From: Eremomyces bilateralis CBS 781.70
Taxonomy: Eukaryota; Ascomycota; Dothideomycetes; Eremomycetales; Eremomycetaceae
Direction: 5' to 3'
DNA: 64,000 nt
Assembly: GCF_010015585.1 (NCBI RefSeq)
Contig: NW_022985086.1
Coordinates: forward strand, 179,118-243,117
Shown here: piece after piece, positions 11,574-23,542 of the stretch
Layout of the letters: each line of letters opens with the position of its first letter
Numbering within the stretch: the first letter of the stretch is position 1
Made by a program: the position numbers and the translations under genes
The notes under the pieces: generated by a model
What the model was told of the DNA's origin: nothing
Databases searched by the model: none
The model's input: only the letters and a program-made list of their open reading frames with translations

Positions 11574-13700
11574 TCATCCCATCCTCTCAGCTCGCGCCTG
11601 CAACACGAACCCCGGAATCGCCGCCCCCTCATCCCGCTCCCGCGCAGACTGCTGTGTCCGCACGCTGCCCGCTCGGCTGCCGCTCTTGCTTGTCTGCCCA
11701 CTCATCACGAGCGGCTCCGCCTTTTCACCCTCTTTCTCCTCTATTGCTCCCCGACTCCCTTTCCGGCGTCCCGGACTCGTCTCACTCCCCTTCCTACCAG
11801 CCGATATCGTCGTCGCTGTCCCCGCCCCTTGCATCGAAGAAGCGCTGTTCTTCGTCCGAACTGGTGAGTGAGGGGTGCCCATCCCTAACCCCACCGCCCC
11901 GGTCACCCCGCTCCAGACCGTTTCATTCGACATTTTCCTGCCGATGTTCGGCGGGTGGGGCAACCCGACCCCAACGATCGCGCGGCTGCTGGGCCGGCGT
12001 TGGCCGTGCCAGAGGGGGGTATCGGGGTACGTGCTCGTGGAGTAGCTGCTTGTGCGGCTGGCGGAGCGGCTTCGGGGTTGGAAGGGTTCGGGGGTTGCGA
12101 TTTGGGAGTCACGAGTGTGTTGGTGGAGGGGGGAGTCGGCAGGGGGGAGGCTAGTGGTTGAGGCGTGGGGCGGGAGGTCAGAAGAGAGGGAAGGGGCCGG
12201 GGAGGCGGAGCGCATACGGCTGGGGGCACGGGGTGGTGAAATAATGGTGCCGGGGAAGTGGGAGCCGGTGATGGAGGTTCCGGGGGTGGCGCGGGGAGGT
12301 GGAGTGGGGGATTCGGAGCGGAAGAGGGGATGGATGAAAGATTCGTCGGGGGTGGGGAGGTCGGTGAGGTCGTAAGGGTGGGGGTCGAGGGGGGAGGAGT
12401 GGAGGGATGGGGAGGTGGGGCGGGAGTTGGTGCGAATGGGGGGCGGAGGTGGGAGGTTGGAGGTCGATAAGGCGTAGGGAACGGAGGTGGAGGAGAAATT
12501 AGATCGGCTAGGTTGGGATTGGGTTGTGGAGAGCTTGCGGGGGGTGTTTGTGCCTTGCTGCGTGGATTTGTAGTTGTCTATTTCTGTGGATGTGGTGCTG
12601 GGGGGGTTTTCCTCCAGCTGTGTATGGAATGGATTGTCAAGAACATCCGCCTGTGATACCGGCCGACTGCCAGGTATTGTTGGAAGCGGAGTCGATCCAC
12701 GGGGTTGTGGTGCCGTGACTTTTTGTGCAGCGTGTGATCTCGGCACGGCGGTTGCACCTCCATGTATAACCGATTCCTTAAAGCCCGGGTCAACATCACT
12801 CGTATCCCATGCATCAAAAGCATCGGAGTGACGAGGGGTTGAGGAATCAAATGATCGAGCATCGGAGGCCACGAATGAGGCGTTTACAGATGGAGTGGTT
12901 CGGATGAGTTTTGTTTTGGAGGTGATAGGTCGAACGGCCTGATGGAGGGATTCTCGCCATGACCGGCGAGGTGAGCTTGATGAGTGGTACGAGTATGTGG
13001 GGGAAGGGAGATATATGTGTCCGACAGAGGAACGAGTGCTCTGGGGAGGCATTATGGTGAGGGACATCTGCATCGTACTCTCTGTGTCGCCCGTCGCGGC
13101 AGAGATGGATTTTGGGTCCCGTGTGGATCGTTGTGACCGGGGCGATGAAGTTGTGGTGTGAGCTCGTGACGTGCAGCGCTTCAGACGAGCAAGGAGAATG
13201 ATAGAGTAAAAAGCGATTTGAAACACCATTGCCGAAGCCCACACCGCGTATTCCGCGCTGGATGGTGCGGTCCACACTGGGAGAGAATTTTTCCCTAGCA
13301 GGTCGTCATTTTGGGACTTCAAGATCGACGTCCGAACAGTCAAACAGATCGCAATGATGGCAATCGTTATGCACAATGCTGGGACGAACCGCCAAAAACA
13401 GTTATTCGGTAACCGTTTCACGTCCCAGCTACAAGTTCCGCTGACGAAGGCAAGGAATAGCGATAGGATAGCTAGAACGTCGAATACGCTTGCGGCAGTC
13501 GCTGCGCCCCGGAATACCACCGGAACGGGCGCCCATGCGATTGCATTGAGAACTGTGAACACAGTTGATGCGGCGAGCGTGATGAAAGTCGCTGTGCCGA
13601 TAACAGTGGCTAAGATTCTCGGGACACAGAATCGTCCGCAGACGGTTCTTAGCGACACCATGGTAGATTGGGAGCTCCAGAGAGAGTGCTTCGACTCCAT
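11574..13700 (-). CDS. four-helix membrane protein with long Ser/Pro-rich cytoplasmic tail
   Basis: Single-exon, 708 residues. The N-terminal quarter has four clear hydrophobic helices: about 28-52 (ILATVIGTATFITLAAST...), 62-88 (AATAASVFDVLAILSLFLAF), 108-128 (FVPALCITIAIIAICLTV) and 155-178 (AVWASAMVFQIAFYSIILLA). The remaining 500 or so residues are Ser/Pro/Thr-rich and probably disordered, with poly-Pro near the middle and many SP/TP sites, as in fungal plasma-membrane proteins whose tails are phosphorylated. No catalytic motif is visible and the family is not recognised. The layout (small four-helix domain plus disordered tail) resembles fungal MARVEL-like or SUR7-like proteins only in general shape. 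The ATG at 13700 is followed within 14 codons by a second Met (STMVSLRTV), which is an equally possible start. Confidence 0.8.
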   Translation of the reverse strand: MESKHSLWSSQSTMVSLRTVCGRFCVPRILATVIGTATFITLAASTVFTVLNAIAWAPVPVVFRGAATAASVFDVLAILSLFLAFVSGTCSWDVKRLPNNCFWRFVPALCITIAIIAICLTVRTSILKSQNDDLLGKNSLPVWTAPSSAEYAVWASAMVFQIAFYSIILLARLKRCTSRAHTTTSSPRSQRSTRDPKSISAATGDTESTMQMSLTIMPPQSTRSSVGHIYLPSPTYSYHSSSSPRRSWRESLHQAVRPITSKTKLIRTTPSVNASFVASDARSFDSSTPRHSDAFDAWDTSDVDPGFKESVIHGGATAVPRSHAAQKVTAPQPRGSTPLPTIPGSRPVSQADVLDNPFHTQLEENPPSTTSTEIDNYKSTQQGTNTPRKLSTTQSQPSRSNFSSTSVPYALSTSNLPPPPPIRTNSRPTSPSLHSSPLDPHPYDLTDLPTPDESFIHPLFRSESPTPPPRATPGTSITGSHFPGTIISPPRAPSRMRSASPAPSLSSDLPPHASTTSLPPADSPLHQHTRDSQIATPEPFQPRSRSASRTSSYSTSTYPDTPLWHGQRRPSSRAIVGVGLPHPPNIGRKMSNETVWSGVTGAVGLGMGTPHSPVRTKNSASSMQGAGTATTISAGRKGSETSPGRRKGSRGAIEEKEGEKAEPLVMSGQTSKSGSRAGSVRTQQSARERDEGAAIPGFVLQARAERMG

Positions 13701-16700
13701 GACGAGATATGGTTCTCATAAAGACCATATGAGAACAAGGTCGAACCAGGGCATCCAAGCTCTTGACAAAACCCGAACGCGGTTGTGCAATTGTCCGTCT
13801 ATGGATCCCACGGTCCAGAAATTAGGTTTCGAAACATAAGCAGTGGACTATCGCTGCGACAACACCGATCCTGGGTATTCCAGTCGCAGTCCAGAGAAGG
13901 AAAGAATATAGTGAAGGGTATCTTGAGAGAAACGAACGGTCGAGTCGAAATCCTACTCGAGGAACGACTGCAATGGGGTAACGAATGACGCGGACAAGAT
14001 GCCCGATACAGAATGAGCGAACCGAGTTTGTATTGAGCGAACGGATGGCCTGAGTAGATCTCGAGGATTAAAAAGCATCCGGCTGTAGACTTATGAACTG
14101 TCAGACCTGGGCATGAACTCAGCAGTCCAAGCTCTTCGAAAGAGCATGCGACGATGTTTCATGTCCACGAGGACTCTGAATGGCAGAGATAGTAGCGTGT
14201 TTCGGGCGGGGAATGTCCAGTCCAGGCGGACGCAGGTGAAAATCGAGGCGTAGAGTTTATTTGAGCCTTCGGTCAAAGTGTTCGACGTGTGCCATGTAGA
14301 ATCAGTTGCGAGAGATGTGACGAGAAAGGGAAACGCCGTAAGACTGAACAGGTCAAGACTCGATATGACAGCAACGGGAGACGCAAGAAATCGTTAGGAG
14401 AAGAAAGAAACAATAATTATAAGAGAGGAAAAGGCCCTAGTGGAGCAGCGAACAGCCTGGATTCTCGGATCGTACAAGAAATTGGGGGAGCATCAGCAAT
14501 CCGCGTCCGAAGAGCGTGTTGGACTCTTCTCGGGGCCTCCACTCCGCAGCAGCAGTTTTCGGGAGCAACCACACCGGTAATTATTGGCCGTTAAGGTCCA
14601 GGTTCATGTTTGCGGTCATGTCTTGCCAGGTACATGGACCAAGGCTGTTCATGGAAAGGGACTTCACGGTTGGATTGGTGGTGAAGGGAAAGTGGAAGAG
14701 CAAATGGAGAGCGAGGAACATCCTTCCACGACAGAAGGCAAAGCGGCGTTGACCTGGGAATACCATGGAAGTCCTGGGATCGACATGGACAACCTAGACT
14801 TCCCTTCCTTACACAGCATCGGTCCTGGGCACCCCCCCTGCCTAATCTCCCGCTATTTACGGGCCTGTTGAGATGGAGCTAAGTGAAGGGAAGATACTTG
14901 GTGAATTAGTACGACTGGGTTTGAGTTTCTTGCTGTCAGTATGTCTTCCGACAATCCTAGCATTCCCATGACATCGATTTCTCCCCCTTTCCAAGCTAGA
15001 TGGGATATCTATTACGAGAATGGCCTCCCATCGGGCAGCTGAAGAGGTCATAGTCGATAGTCACCGTATCACAGGACCATTGAAAACCCCGCCTAGGCGC
15101 CCACGTTACTCTCCTCTTCCGTCCGCATCCAGAGTCCAGACTTCCAGACTCCAGCGGCGGAAGATGTGCAGGACGCGTCGATGGCTTGCAACTGGTAGGC
15201 TTCCGGGCTACGGCACACGACGGTCATGGCTTGCGGCGCCACCGCCCCAGATATCCGCTGTAACGATGCTGCTCATAGGCGGGTTTTCTCCAGGCTATCG
15301 TCCAATACGGAATACCTGGTGAAAAGCTTCTGGAAGGACCAGGGAGAGCAAGCATAGAAAGGATAGCAGCTTGGAAAAGAACGAGGGACACGCGACACAA
15401 ATGACCCTCTCCGAGAGGGTCATTCCATGGTGACAGAGAAACGTGCCAATCGTGCACCCAAGACAGGATCTGCTTGTGCGTTGGCTGGCGGTTACTCTAT
15501 TGTCATAATCCAATTGATACCTATCTCCAAAGTTACTCAAAATGAAGCCCGTTCATTTTTCTCGATCGACGGCTCGTGGCTCCGCACTGGAGATGGCTCG
15601 TGGAGACATAGTGGAGTTGAATATGAAAGTCATGAGAATCTTGACAAGTGACACGACGATCTCGGAGTCCAGCCAGCAAGAACCTTTCACGCTTGGAGAT
15701 TTTCAAACCATAGTTCGGCGACCGTTGGCGGGAGCGATCCATGTCTCCATGATGCTTGTCTTGCACTTCCGTCTCGATGAAGTCATCAAGCTTGTCGAAC
15801 GCGTTTGTTGGTAAGCAACAGGTTGTTTTGAGTAAATACACTCAGGGGATAATGGCGGATACACTTTTATTGTCTTTCCCCCATCACGTCGGATCAGTTC
15901 CCCACGAAAAGCACGGAGACAAATTGTCGATGGTACCTGCATTGGATCTTCTTGAAGATTGTATGCTAAACCTTACACAATGAAACTCACGATATCCTCC
16001 TCCCCATTCCCCGAAATCTGTTGTGTCCCCTACAATCGTTGGTAGATTGAGCTACTGCAACCACTGCAGTCTGCATCGAATCTACAGCACTTACACCCGA
16101 GCTTGCAGCGCATCCCAGCCCTGCCCGAATGAATCGTAAAATTCATATTGCATCTCACCCAATTCTTCCATCGTCACGCATCCATGTCTTTTCATCGCGC
16201 TTGGATTGCGTCACGGTCGGGATGGTCCTTGTAGGACAACTGGTTACACCCTCGAAGAAGCCCCGGGAAGATATTCCCTCCTGCAGCCAACGGGACCGCT
16301 GTCTGCAATTCGGCTGCAGCCAGTCACACCTGACGCTGGCCTCTGGATATGATTACTGGATGCAAAGGCGAAGGGGGCGATGTTTGCAGTAGTGACGGGG
16401 AGGGCCGTGTCCACCGCGTTTCGAGATGTAAACAACAGGAGACGAGATCGGATGTTGCTTGTGATGTACTGATCCCTCTTTGTGAAGCGCGTCGACTCAA
16501 ATCTGACAATGGGAGTACCCTCTGAATTGCCCATTCAATTTAATACAGCTTACCTTAATGATCGTCATCCCTCCGTTCGCAAAATGTCTTCGATTGCCGG
16601 CCACGCGAGAAAGTCATTAATTATAAATTAGTGAAATTTCTACGAGGCTGAGCCGACGATCTTGACCCGAGAAAGCCATGGACTGAGATAACGTCTCATG

Positions 16701-19214
16701 AATTGGACCCGCCTAATTTCCTCTCATCAGAACCGCGGTTTTGGCTGAGGTACGCCTTGTCCTTCAGCAGCAAGGTTCCACGGCGTCGTCTCAAGACGCT
16801 GCGGTGCTCCCGATTCAAGGATCGCCGATGTAATATCGAGCAGACCTGGATGCTTCAAAGGGTCAAACAGTCTGACCGTCGGGCGTCCATTCGTTGGGAA
16901 ACAATGCCTCTGTGCCATTGAATATCAATGGTTTCGTAGCATCTCCCGATGGAGGCTCAATGGCTCCTCTGTCTATCAGAATATCCCGTATATGTCGGCC
17001 ACTTTAGAAGGTTTGTATCTCAAGATTAGAAGAACGCTCCGAGTATTGGTACCACGCCATCGGACGCCCGCTGAATGCTGTGGTTGTGAAATGGTGCGGG
17101 TAGTTACTGAGCATAAGATCTCAAATCTTCCAGCGAGTTTCATGAAGCACGATTTCTAAGAACAGCTCTGCTCATCACAACTTGACTTGAAGTTAAACCC
17201 ATTGCCGCATTCACAGGAATTTCTCGCTTTTGAGAAAATATTTCAAAGGGACTCGTTCATAGTGGACCGAATCACCGAAATACCCCGGCGTGCTATGGAA
17301 TATTCCATTCCTTCTACAGCGTTGATCCTTCGACATGGGCTGTGGCGATTTATTGGCCTAGACTTGAGAAAAGGGGTTTCTCGCTTCTGGATATCCCAGA
17401 CATTGGATTCCTTCACTGGCGCATTAGCAATATAGGAAAATGGAAGGTGATTGAGAACCGGTAGGATCCTGCTTCCCAGTCAACTTTCGTACAATATATC
17501 CTTCCCTTGCCAATATTTCCTCCTAGCTAATCCAAACAGATGTTGGTTTCGCAGGAGGTCAAAACAATTGGTTTGCTGCTTCAGTGTACGAACGACATAT
17601 TTTCATCTCTCATCCAATGGATCCTGCAGATCCCAAAAGTCCGAAATCTTGTAATACCTTACCCGAATATTTCCTCAATGGACCACAGAAATATTGGCTT
17701 TTAGAACAGCGTCCAAGAAATCTGTTTCTCATCCAATTGCTTAGTCTTAGATGAGTACTCTATCCGCGCCCAATCCAGTAATTTCAACACTCAACCAATC
17801 GGTTCCCGAGATATATCCCATTGGTCGGTTGGGCAAACACATCCATATTTACTCCGCTCCTCTCCAAGTCTCTCCGTCTGTCCATGTCGATATCGCTCTA
17901 TGCGATGCAAGATTCTGCACCATCACCTTGTGTCCCTGACCGGGCGCTCATCATCCAGTACACTCTTTCCATCACGCTCTGTTCACCATACCGACGCGCT
18001 ACGGACTGACGGGTGCCCCTATCCGTCCGACGAGTCTAACTTAGCTTTCGTGCCCACAACATTGGGCCATAACCTTGCTCGCCACGATGTGAGGGCAGCG
18101 AGCCCGATCACTCCCTGCTCACGGAGATTGAGACCAATGGGCGGAGGAGTGGCGTATCAATAGGGTTCCTTAGTCTAACGGTCGGTGGCAGGTCAATGAT
18201 ACTTTGCGGCGGGATGTCATGCTGGACGTGGTACTCGGTGCGGGAATGCCAACAACCGGACGGATCGGTTTTAGTATCGCCATATTCAAGGTTTATTACG
18301 TGACGGGCCGGGATTGCCATACCAACTGATATCATAGTTTTACTGGCATTTGTTGTTGAGGTTTCAAACATCAAGCCGTTGTCTCCTAGCAGCCCTAGGA
18401 GCCGTTGGCATGTTCAGGAAGTCGATTCGTATACAAAAATAGCTCAGAAAGAGACTAAGGAATGGAGACATTGGATATCGACGACGTGTGAGTCTCGATG
18501 ACCGTTTAACTTCCTAATTAAGCTGTTACGCGGTTAGACAGGTGCCTTCCTTGTTCTGATCCATAGGCGCAAGTTGTCCAACCACCAGTCATCGCAGAGC
18601 TCTCCCATCCAACCAGCCTCGAAGCACCGATCGCAAGCACTTGCTGTCATGGCTAGCACCTCCCCTGGCCCATCGTGGCTTGCAACCCCCAATTCCTAGG
18701 TGCCCGAGGCAAGACACCGGAGAGCAGAGCAGGACTCGAAGTTTAGCACGTGGCATACCCTTCATCGCACACCTGTGTCTATCCGTTCCCCGCCCCGGCT
18801 TCTCCTCACTGTCATCGTCCACCGTCACCGTCACCTTAGTGCTGGCACCTGGTCGATGCCGAGAGCACACCCACACCGCCCGTCGGAGGTCCGTCGTTGG
18901 CGTCCTTTCGCTGTCTAGCTGCCCCGCATTGTCTCGGAGTGGTGGAAAGAACTGGTTGATAGGATATGGCTGATATCGTTTGCTTAATCGTGACACCTTG
19001 CAACGAAGAATTTGCCAACGGGAGTTCAGGATGAAAATCCTTGGTCAGCCAGCAAGAGGCATCTCCTACCTGTTTGGGCAGAATACGTCATGCCCAACGG
19101 TTACTCCTCGACAACATAGCAAGTGATTTTAAAACCGCCACCGTTCATGCTAACATGCCCTTCCGTTCACTGCTTAGCTGGAAGCTGTAAAAAGTCACAG
19201 TCAAGAGCGGGCCT
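13701..19214. other. 5.5-kb gene-poor region
   Basis: Beyond the promoter of the 708-residue protein gene, neither strand shows a frame above about 135 codons with recognisable motifs. The frames present overlap on opposite strands and contain no splice-consistent continuation. It contains a near-perfect 25-base palindrome (listed separately) and otherwise looks like unconstrained sequence. I saw no terminal repeats, target-site duplications or transposase/reverse-transcriptase motifs, so it cannot be assigned to a mobile element. Anciently mutated repeats cannot be excluded by eye. Confidence 0.5.
15400..15424. repeat. 25-base palindrome, 12-base arms
   Basis: Left arm AATGACCCTCTC (15400-15411), one central C, right arm GAGAGGGTCATT (15413-15424). 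The arms match perfectly. It could extrude as a hairpin or bind a dimeric protein. It sits in a gene-poor stretch with no obvious target gene. Confidence 0.85.
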
Positions 19215-20612
19215 CTACGCGGATGCATGGCTCTCAGTAGGCAAGATCTCCGCCATCCGTGGTTGTATCACGAAATCGTCGTAGATTAATTTCTTCGTGG
19301 AGGGCCTCTCTTCCGGCATCCAGCATAAGATTTTTCGCATGAACTGTATGAAAAGGGCCCGATCCTCGCCATCAAGAGACTGTACGCGAGTTTTGAAAGA
19401 TTGGTCGGGAATGGGAATGGATCCTTTCCAGTTCCCTGTAATGAGGTCAGCGAGTTTCTACATATTCCACTTCCCCATGTGGAGGGTTCGCATATCCGGG
19501 CGATACCTTGATCGTCCTAATACGTCCGGAACGTTTCGCTTCGCCTGAGGAATTCTAAGGATGGAGGGCCCATGAGGGAAACTACCTCCACGAGATGCTG
19601 TTCCTCGTTTACTATTCCGTCCTCCGTGGCAACGAAGAGATGGCTGACTTCGAGAAGGTCCAACGCCCAGATCGGACAGAGTCTGCTCATGTCTGGTGCT
19701 GTGAATGTGCACTCATCAGCGCCCCAACGGCCACATGTCACTTTGCTGTCCCAAGGTATTTCTAAAACCATTTCCGGAGCACGATGGATATCAGGCATGG
19801 CGTTACCCTTATATATTTGATGGCCGGGTCTAGCTCGTCAAAATCGCAAAGTACTGGCTCGCTCCCGACATGGAAGGGCATTTATGGTGACAGGTAGATG
19901 GTACGATCGCTGAGAATCGTCCTAGCCACAGGCTGTTCCGCTTCGCCCTACTCCGTCTGGGAGATTATCGACTCATCGCCGATAGATTGGAGGATGTTAT
20001 TTGGTGAAATGCCGGTATGAACGACGCCACATTTGTGTAGATAATCCACAGTAACGAGTAGGGGTTGAAAGCCGGATTGGAAAGCATCTATTGGAAACTT
20101 CTACTAGGGAATGACTTGACAAGTGCCCTCCAGCTCATCCCAAGTGGTTCATAGAGGAGGCAGACGTGGTTGCCATTTGGACCGGTGATTTCAAAGTATT
20201 CTAGTACGACCCGCACCCTTTTTCTCCCCACCTGTAGACGGGGGTAATTAGATGTTCAGGTAAAGGGAGACAAATCTCTTAATAGTGGATCTTTGCTCTT
20301 TTGTCCGAAAACAATCCTTGAGCGTCAGATATTGATCGCAGCTATTGATGAATTAGGAGAAAAATATGCAGAAGAATCATCGCCTCGTGAAGACACTTGC
20401 CGAAGACCACGACATAACCAAAGGGTTGAGTTCACGCCGAACCCAAGTTTGCGGACGACCTGATATCTGGACTTCAACACTTCGCCGATATAGACGGGAT
20501 GATAGTCCTCGAGGTTCCTAGAGGGAACATTCTCTTCTTCAAATTTTTCTCGGGGGTTCAGTTGCACGAACCCTGAAGAGATAGATCTTCTTAGCAGAGA
20601 AGGAGGAGACAT
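19215..20612 (-). pseudogene. SRPK-like protein kinase relic
   Basis: Fragments of a fungal SRPK-type Ser/Thr kinase appear in the correct order on the minus strand. N-lobe: SRYQVVRKLGFGVNSTLWLC (20490-20410 region, glycine loop), then after a plausible intron YLTLKD with the VAIK-equivalent Lys. Hinge region: VVLEYFEITGPNGNHVCLLY near 20200-20130. Catalytic loop: HKCGVVHTGISPNNILQ, where the family has HTD, so the catalytic Asp is Gly. Metal-binding motif: PVLCDFDEL instead of DFG. Then MPDIHRAPEMVLEIPWDSKV and, in a further frame, EERPSTKKLIYDDFVIQPRM to a TAG at 19217-19215. In-frame stops lie between the hinge and the DFD motif, and the frame changes twice, so this is a decayed host gene rather than a working pseudokinase. 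The ATG at 20612 (MSPPSLLRRSISSGF) is the likely old start. This subfamily is multicopy in Eurotiomycetes, so a degraded paralogue is plausible. Confidence 0.8.
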
Positions 20613-23542
20613 TTCGTTCGAAGCGCGGGCATATATCAGGGGTAAAGATGGTGGAATTCGACGGGAAAGATACAGTCGGGAGGTAGACAAATATGGCTTG
20701 TACCTCTTCAAGGGAAATCAAAACCCTCGTCTTGCTATCCTACAGGTTGGAGATACGAAAAGAGGGTGTCGGGTTGCGAATTTCTCGCGCGTTCAACGTG
20801 GAAGTTATTTCCAAGTTGACATCATCGTCAACTGCGGCAGCGATTGATTCGGGACAACCTGCGATCAAACCGCCATCCTGCTCCCACCAAACTTCACTGC
20901 TACCCGCATTTTAAAATCATCACCTTGCTGAATCTGAAATTCGGAATATGCAATCGTCTTCTAGAAGAGCGCCGCCGGCATATATAATACTGTATACCGA
21001 CTTGCTACTATCACCTCTTGCACTAAACCAAAATTCCTATATCCCTCAGGAGGGCTGGGAATGTATTCCGTATCCCGTGCCACAATCGATAGTTAATCCT
21101 AGTCACTATGTACTGTATTGTCCTGACGCTCATCAACGAGCTCATGCAGGAGCAAAAGAACTCTGAGGCATATGACCTTGAATATATTGTTCCAGCGCAG
21201 CTGCTCCGAGAGCCTTAGTATCTCGATCCAGAGTCTGGTTTCAATCGATAGTGCTAGCGTTTCAATATAATTCTCTCTAAAGTCTACGCTTCTATTATCA
21301 AGTTCAACACTCAGTCGAGGATGATTTTATACCACTCTTGAAACAATGTTGCGATTTACTATGGCCCTAGCTATGAGGTATATTCGTATCTCAGCCGAAG
21401 AATTGGAGAAAGGTGCAAGGTTGACTTGTGCGAGCCCGGTCATGAAGACTAGTGCGTCACTCGGAAGGAGGTAGAGTATGAGATTCGGAGCGTATTGTAT
21501 AGAGCACGAATACAAAGCAGTTTCCAGTCGTCCAGTGTAAATCTAAATCCAATATGTTCTCCTGTCCTTCGTTACCTACGTTCCAGGCTAATTCGGAATG
21601 ACTAACTAATAAACCTTAATCTAACTAGACATTAGGGTCGCCGAATACACTGGAAAAGGGACTAGATTTGCTTCCACGTATGGCCACGAATACGGGACAT
21701 GGGTTGAATCCTATTCACGAGCTGGAAGGCCGTTTGCTGAATGAATTGGGCGATTCGGAATAAGCAAATTCCACCGATGCGGAATCATCGACGGTTGCAG
21801 GATCATCCATTGCCATAGAGTCGTAGCCTACGGTATTTGCATACGGCGCAAGACGCGACCCTCAGAAAACGTCTGATACGGAGTTGGATGAGCAGGCTAA
21901 GGACAAATCTTGGAAAAGGAACGTGGATATTTCCTGAGGATGAGAAATGAGGAGATCGGGGCGCGAATACGACATTCTAGGATGCTAAGAGCCGGTACGC
22001 GAAGGGGCGTGAAGTGGTTCATGGAATTGTCTGGGGAATGAGTGTGATGGTCCTGGCGTATATCTGCAGGGAATACTCTTCATCGTTACCTTCTTTTCGC
22101 CTTATGCCATCTCTCTTTTAATACAGAAGTGCGGTTTCCGCTCTCGTTAAGTCGGTCGGAAGATATCACTCCAAGTGTTCGTAGGCTGGGGGGTGGATGT
22201 CAAGGGCGAAATGCCACCACTTTTCTCCATCGCGGATGGCCTAGAATCCCAAATCAGTGATGTATGTAGTTCTAATATCACGCCTATCCAGGTGGAATCC
22301 AGACAGCCAACATATCCACAACCCTATCCAACGCCCAATGATGCAGGTGACTTCCGATTTCAATCAGCGTGACGGAGCATCCGTGAGTATGTGCAGATTT
22401 CGCCTGCGATGAGTATAGACCAAAGCCCCGCAATGTCCAGAGATACGCAACTTTTGAATCCAAGCGCTTTTGTCCCCCCGGGGCGAGCGGCCGGTGGATG
22501 GTCGCTAAGAATGGCTCTTGCCAGTTACTGGCCGACGAAACGCAGTGTCCCGGTGAACGATGAAAACGTGTATTCGTGAATCCGATCCTGCCTTCTTGAT
22601 GTCACCTACTCTTGTCCCCCGTGAGCTCTTGTTGATTTCGGCGCTCTTCTCTACAGCCGCAGCTCGCAGCGTAATGCTGAGAAGTCTTCCGGTGCCGGGA
22701 GATAGACTTTCCAGTATCCATCTCCCTCTGGGTCGGATGGCATCGTGAGCGGAGGCGATGGAGACGGATGATGGACAAGTGGCCAGCCTTCGAGGGCAAG
22801 CCTTATTCACCTCTCCGTGGCTACTTGTATGCTATCTATCAGTGGGTCGGTTGGGAAGTTGAAGGTTGCTTGATTGATGAAGATGGAGGTGGTTGGCAGA
22901 TCACGTGACTACTCTAAGACTTTGACGAACTGAGGATGACAACAGGATTGAACGATAAGGGAGCATTATGTATTGCGAATGATAGAAAACTAAGTAAGGG
23001 CTTAAGGAGGTACATGAGGTAACGGCAGCAGGATTTTCAAGGGCTGGAAGGATGCTTCAAGGCGATCCATTCTCCCGGTCCCCCTCCATGTTCCGTCGTG
23101 GCTCGACCGTTCAAGGAGCTACATGCTGTGATTGCAGATCGATGATTCATAATGATTTGACGAGAGAATCCACCAGTGATTATAGCATGATTTGCTAGAT
23201 AGTTAATAGATGACTGGACGGAGAATACGAAATGTGAATTAGGTTTAGAGTTAAGAATCGATGACTCCGTCAAAGTCATAGTGCAGTGCAGTCAGTACAA
23301 AGCCCAGAAGTGGCGCAGTTCCGAATTTGCTGCTCCGCCGAAATCTCCAACGGAAATCGCCCCACCTGCAACAACCTCACGGCAAAGAAATTCAGATATA
23401 GATACCCATCCGACTACCCTTCGATATCCGTCGATAATCTCAAACAATCGTACATACTCCACCGCCTTTCGAATATCCTCTTCCCCCATCTACCATACCA
23501 GCAAATCCTCTTAAAGCATAAAAGCCACCGCACATACCCATC
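20613..23542. other. 2.9-kb gene-poor region upstream of eIF6
   Basis: No recognisable gene on either strand. Frames are short (below about 100 codons) and lack motifs. The last 500 bases form the eIF6 promoter. A TCACGTGA motif is listed separately. The sequence is AT-rich in 20900-21650 and mixed afterwards. Confidence 0.5.
22901..22908. promoter_or_regulatory. TCACGTGA E-box (Cbf1/CDEI-like)
   Basis: Perfect 8-base palindrome TCACGTGA, the core recognised by bHLH proteins such as Cbf1 and SREBP-type factors. It lies about 640 bases upstream of the eIF6 start, the nearest gene. A site of this length occurs by chance, so a regulatory role is only suggested. Confidence 0.3.

Noticed and set aside
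15542-15814. 90-codon plus-strand frame in the gene-poor island
   Set aside because: Reads somewhat protein-like, but no family, no splice continuation, and it overlaps equally long frames on the other strand.
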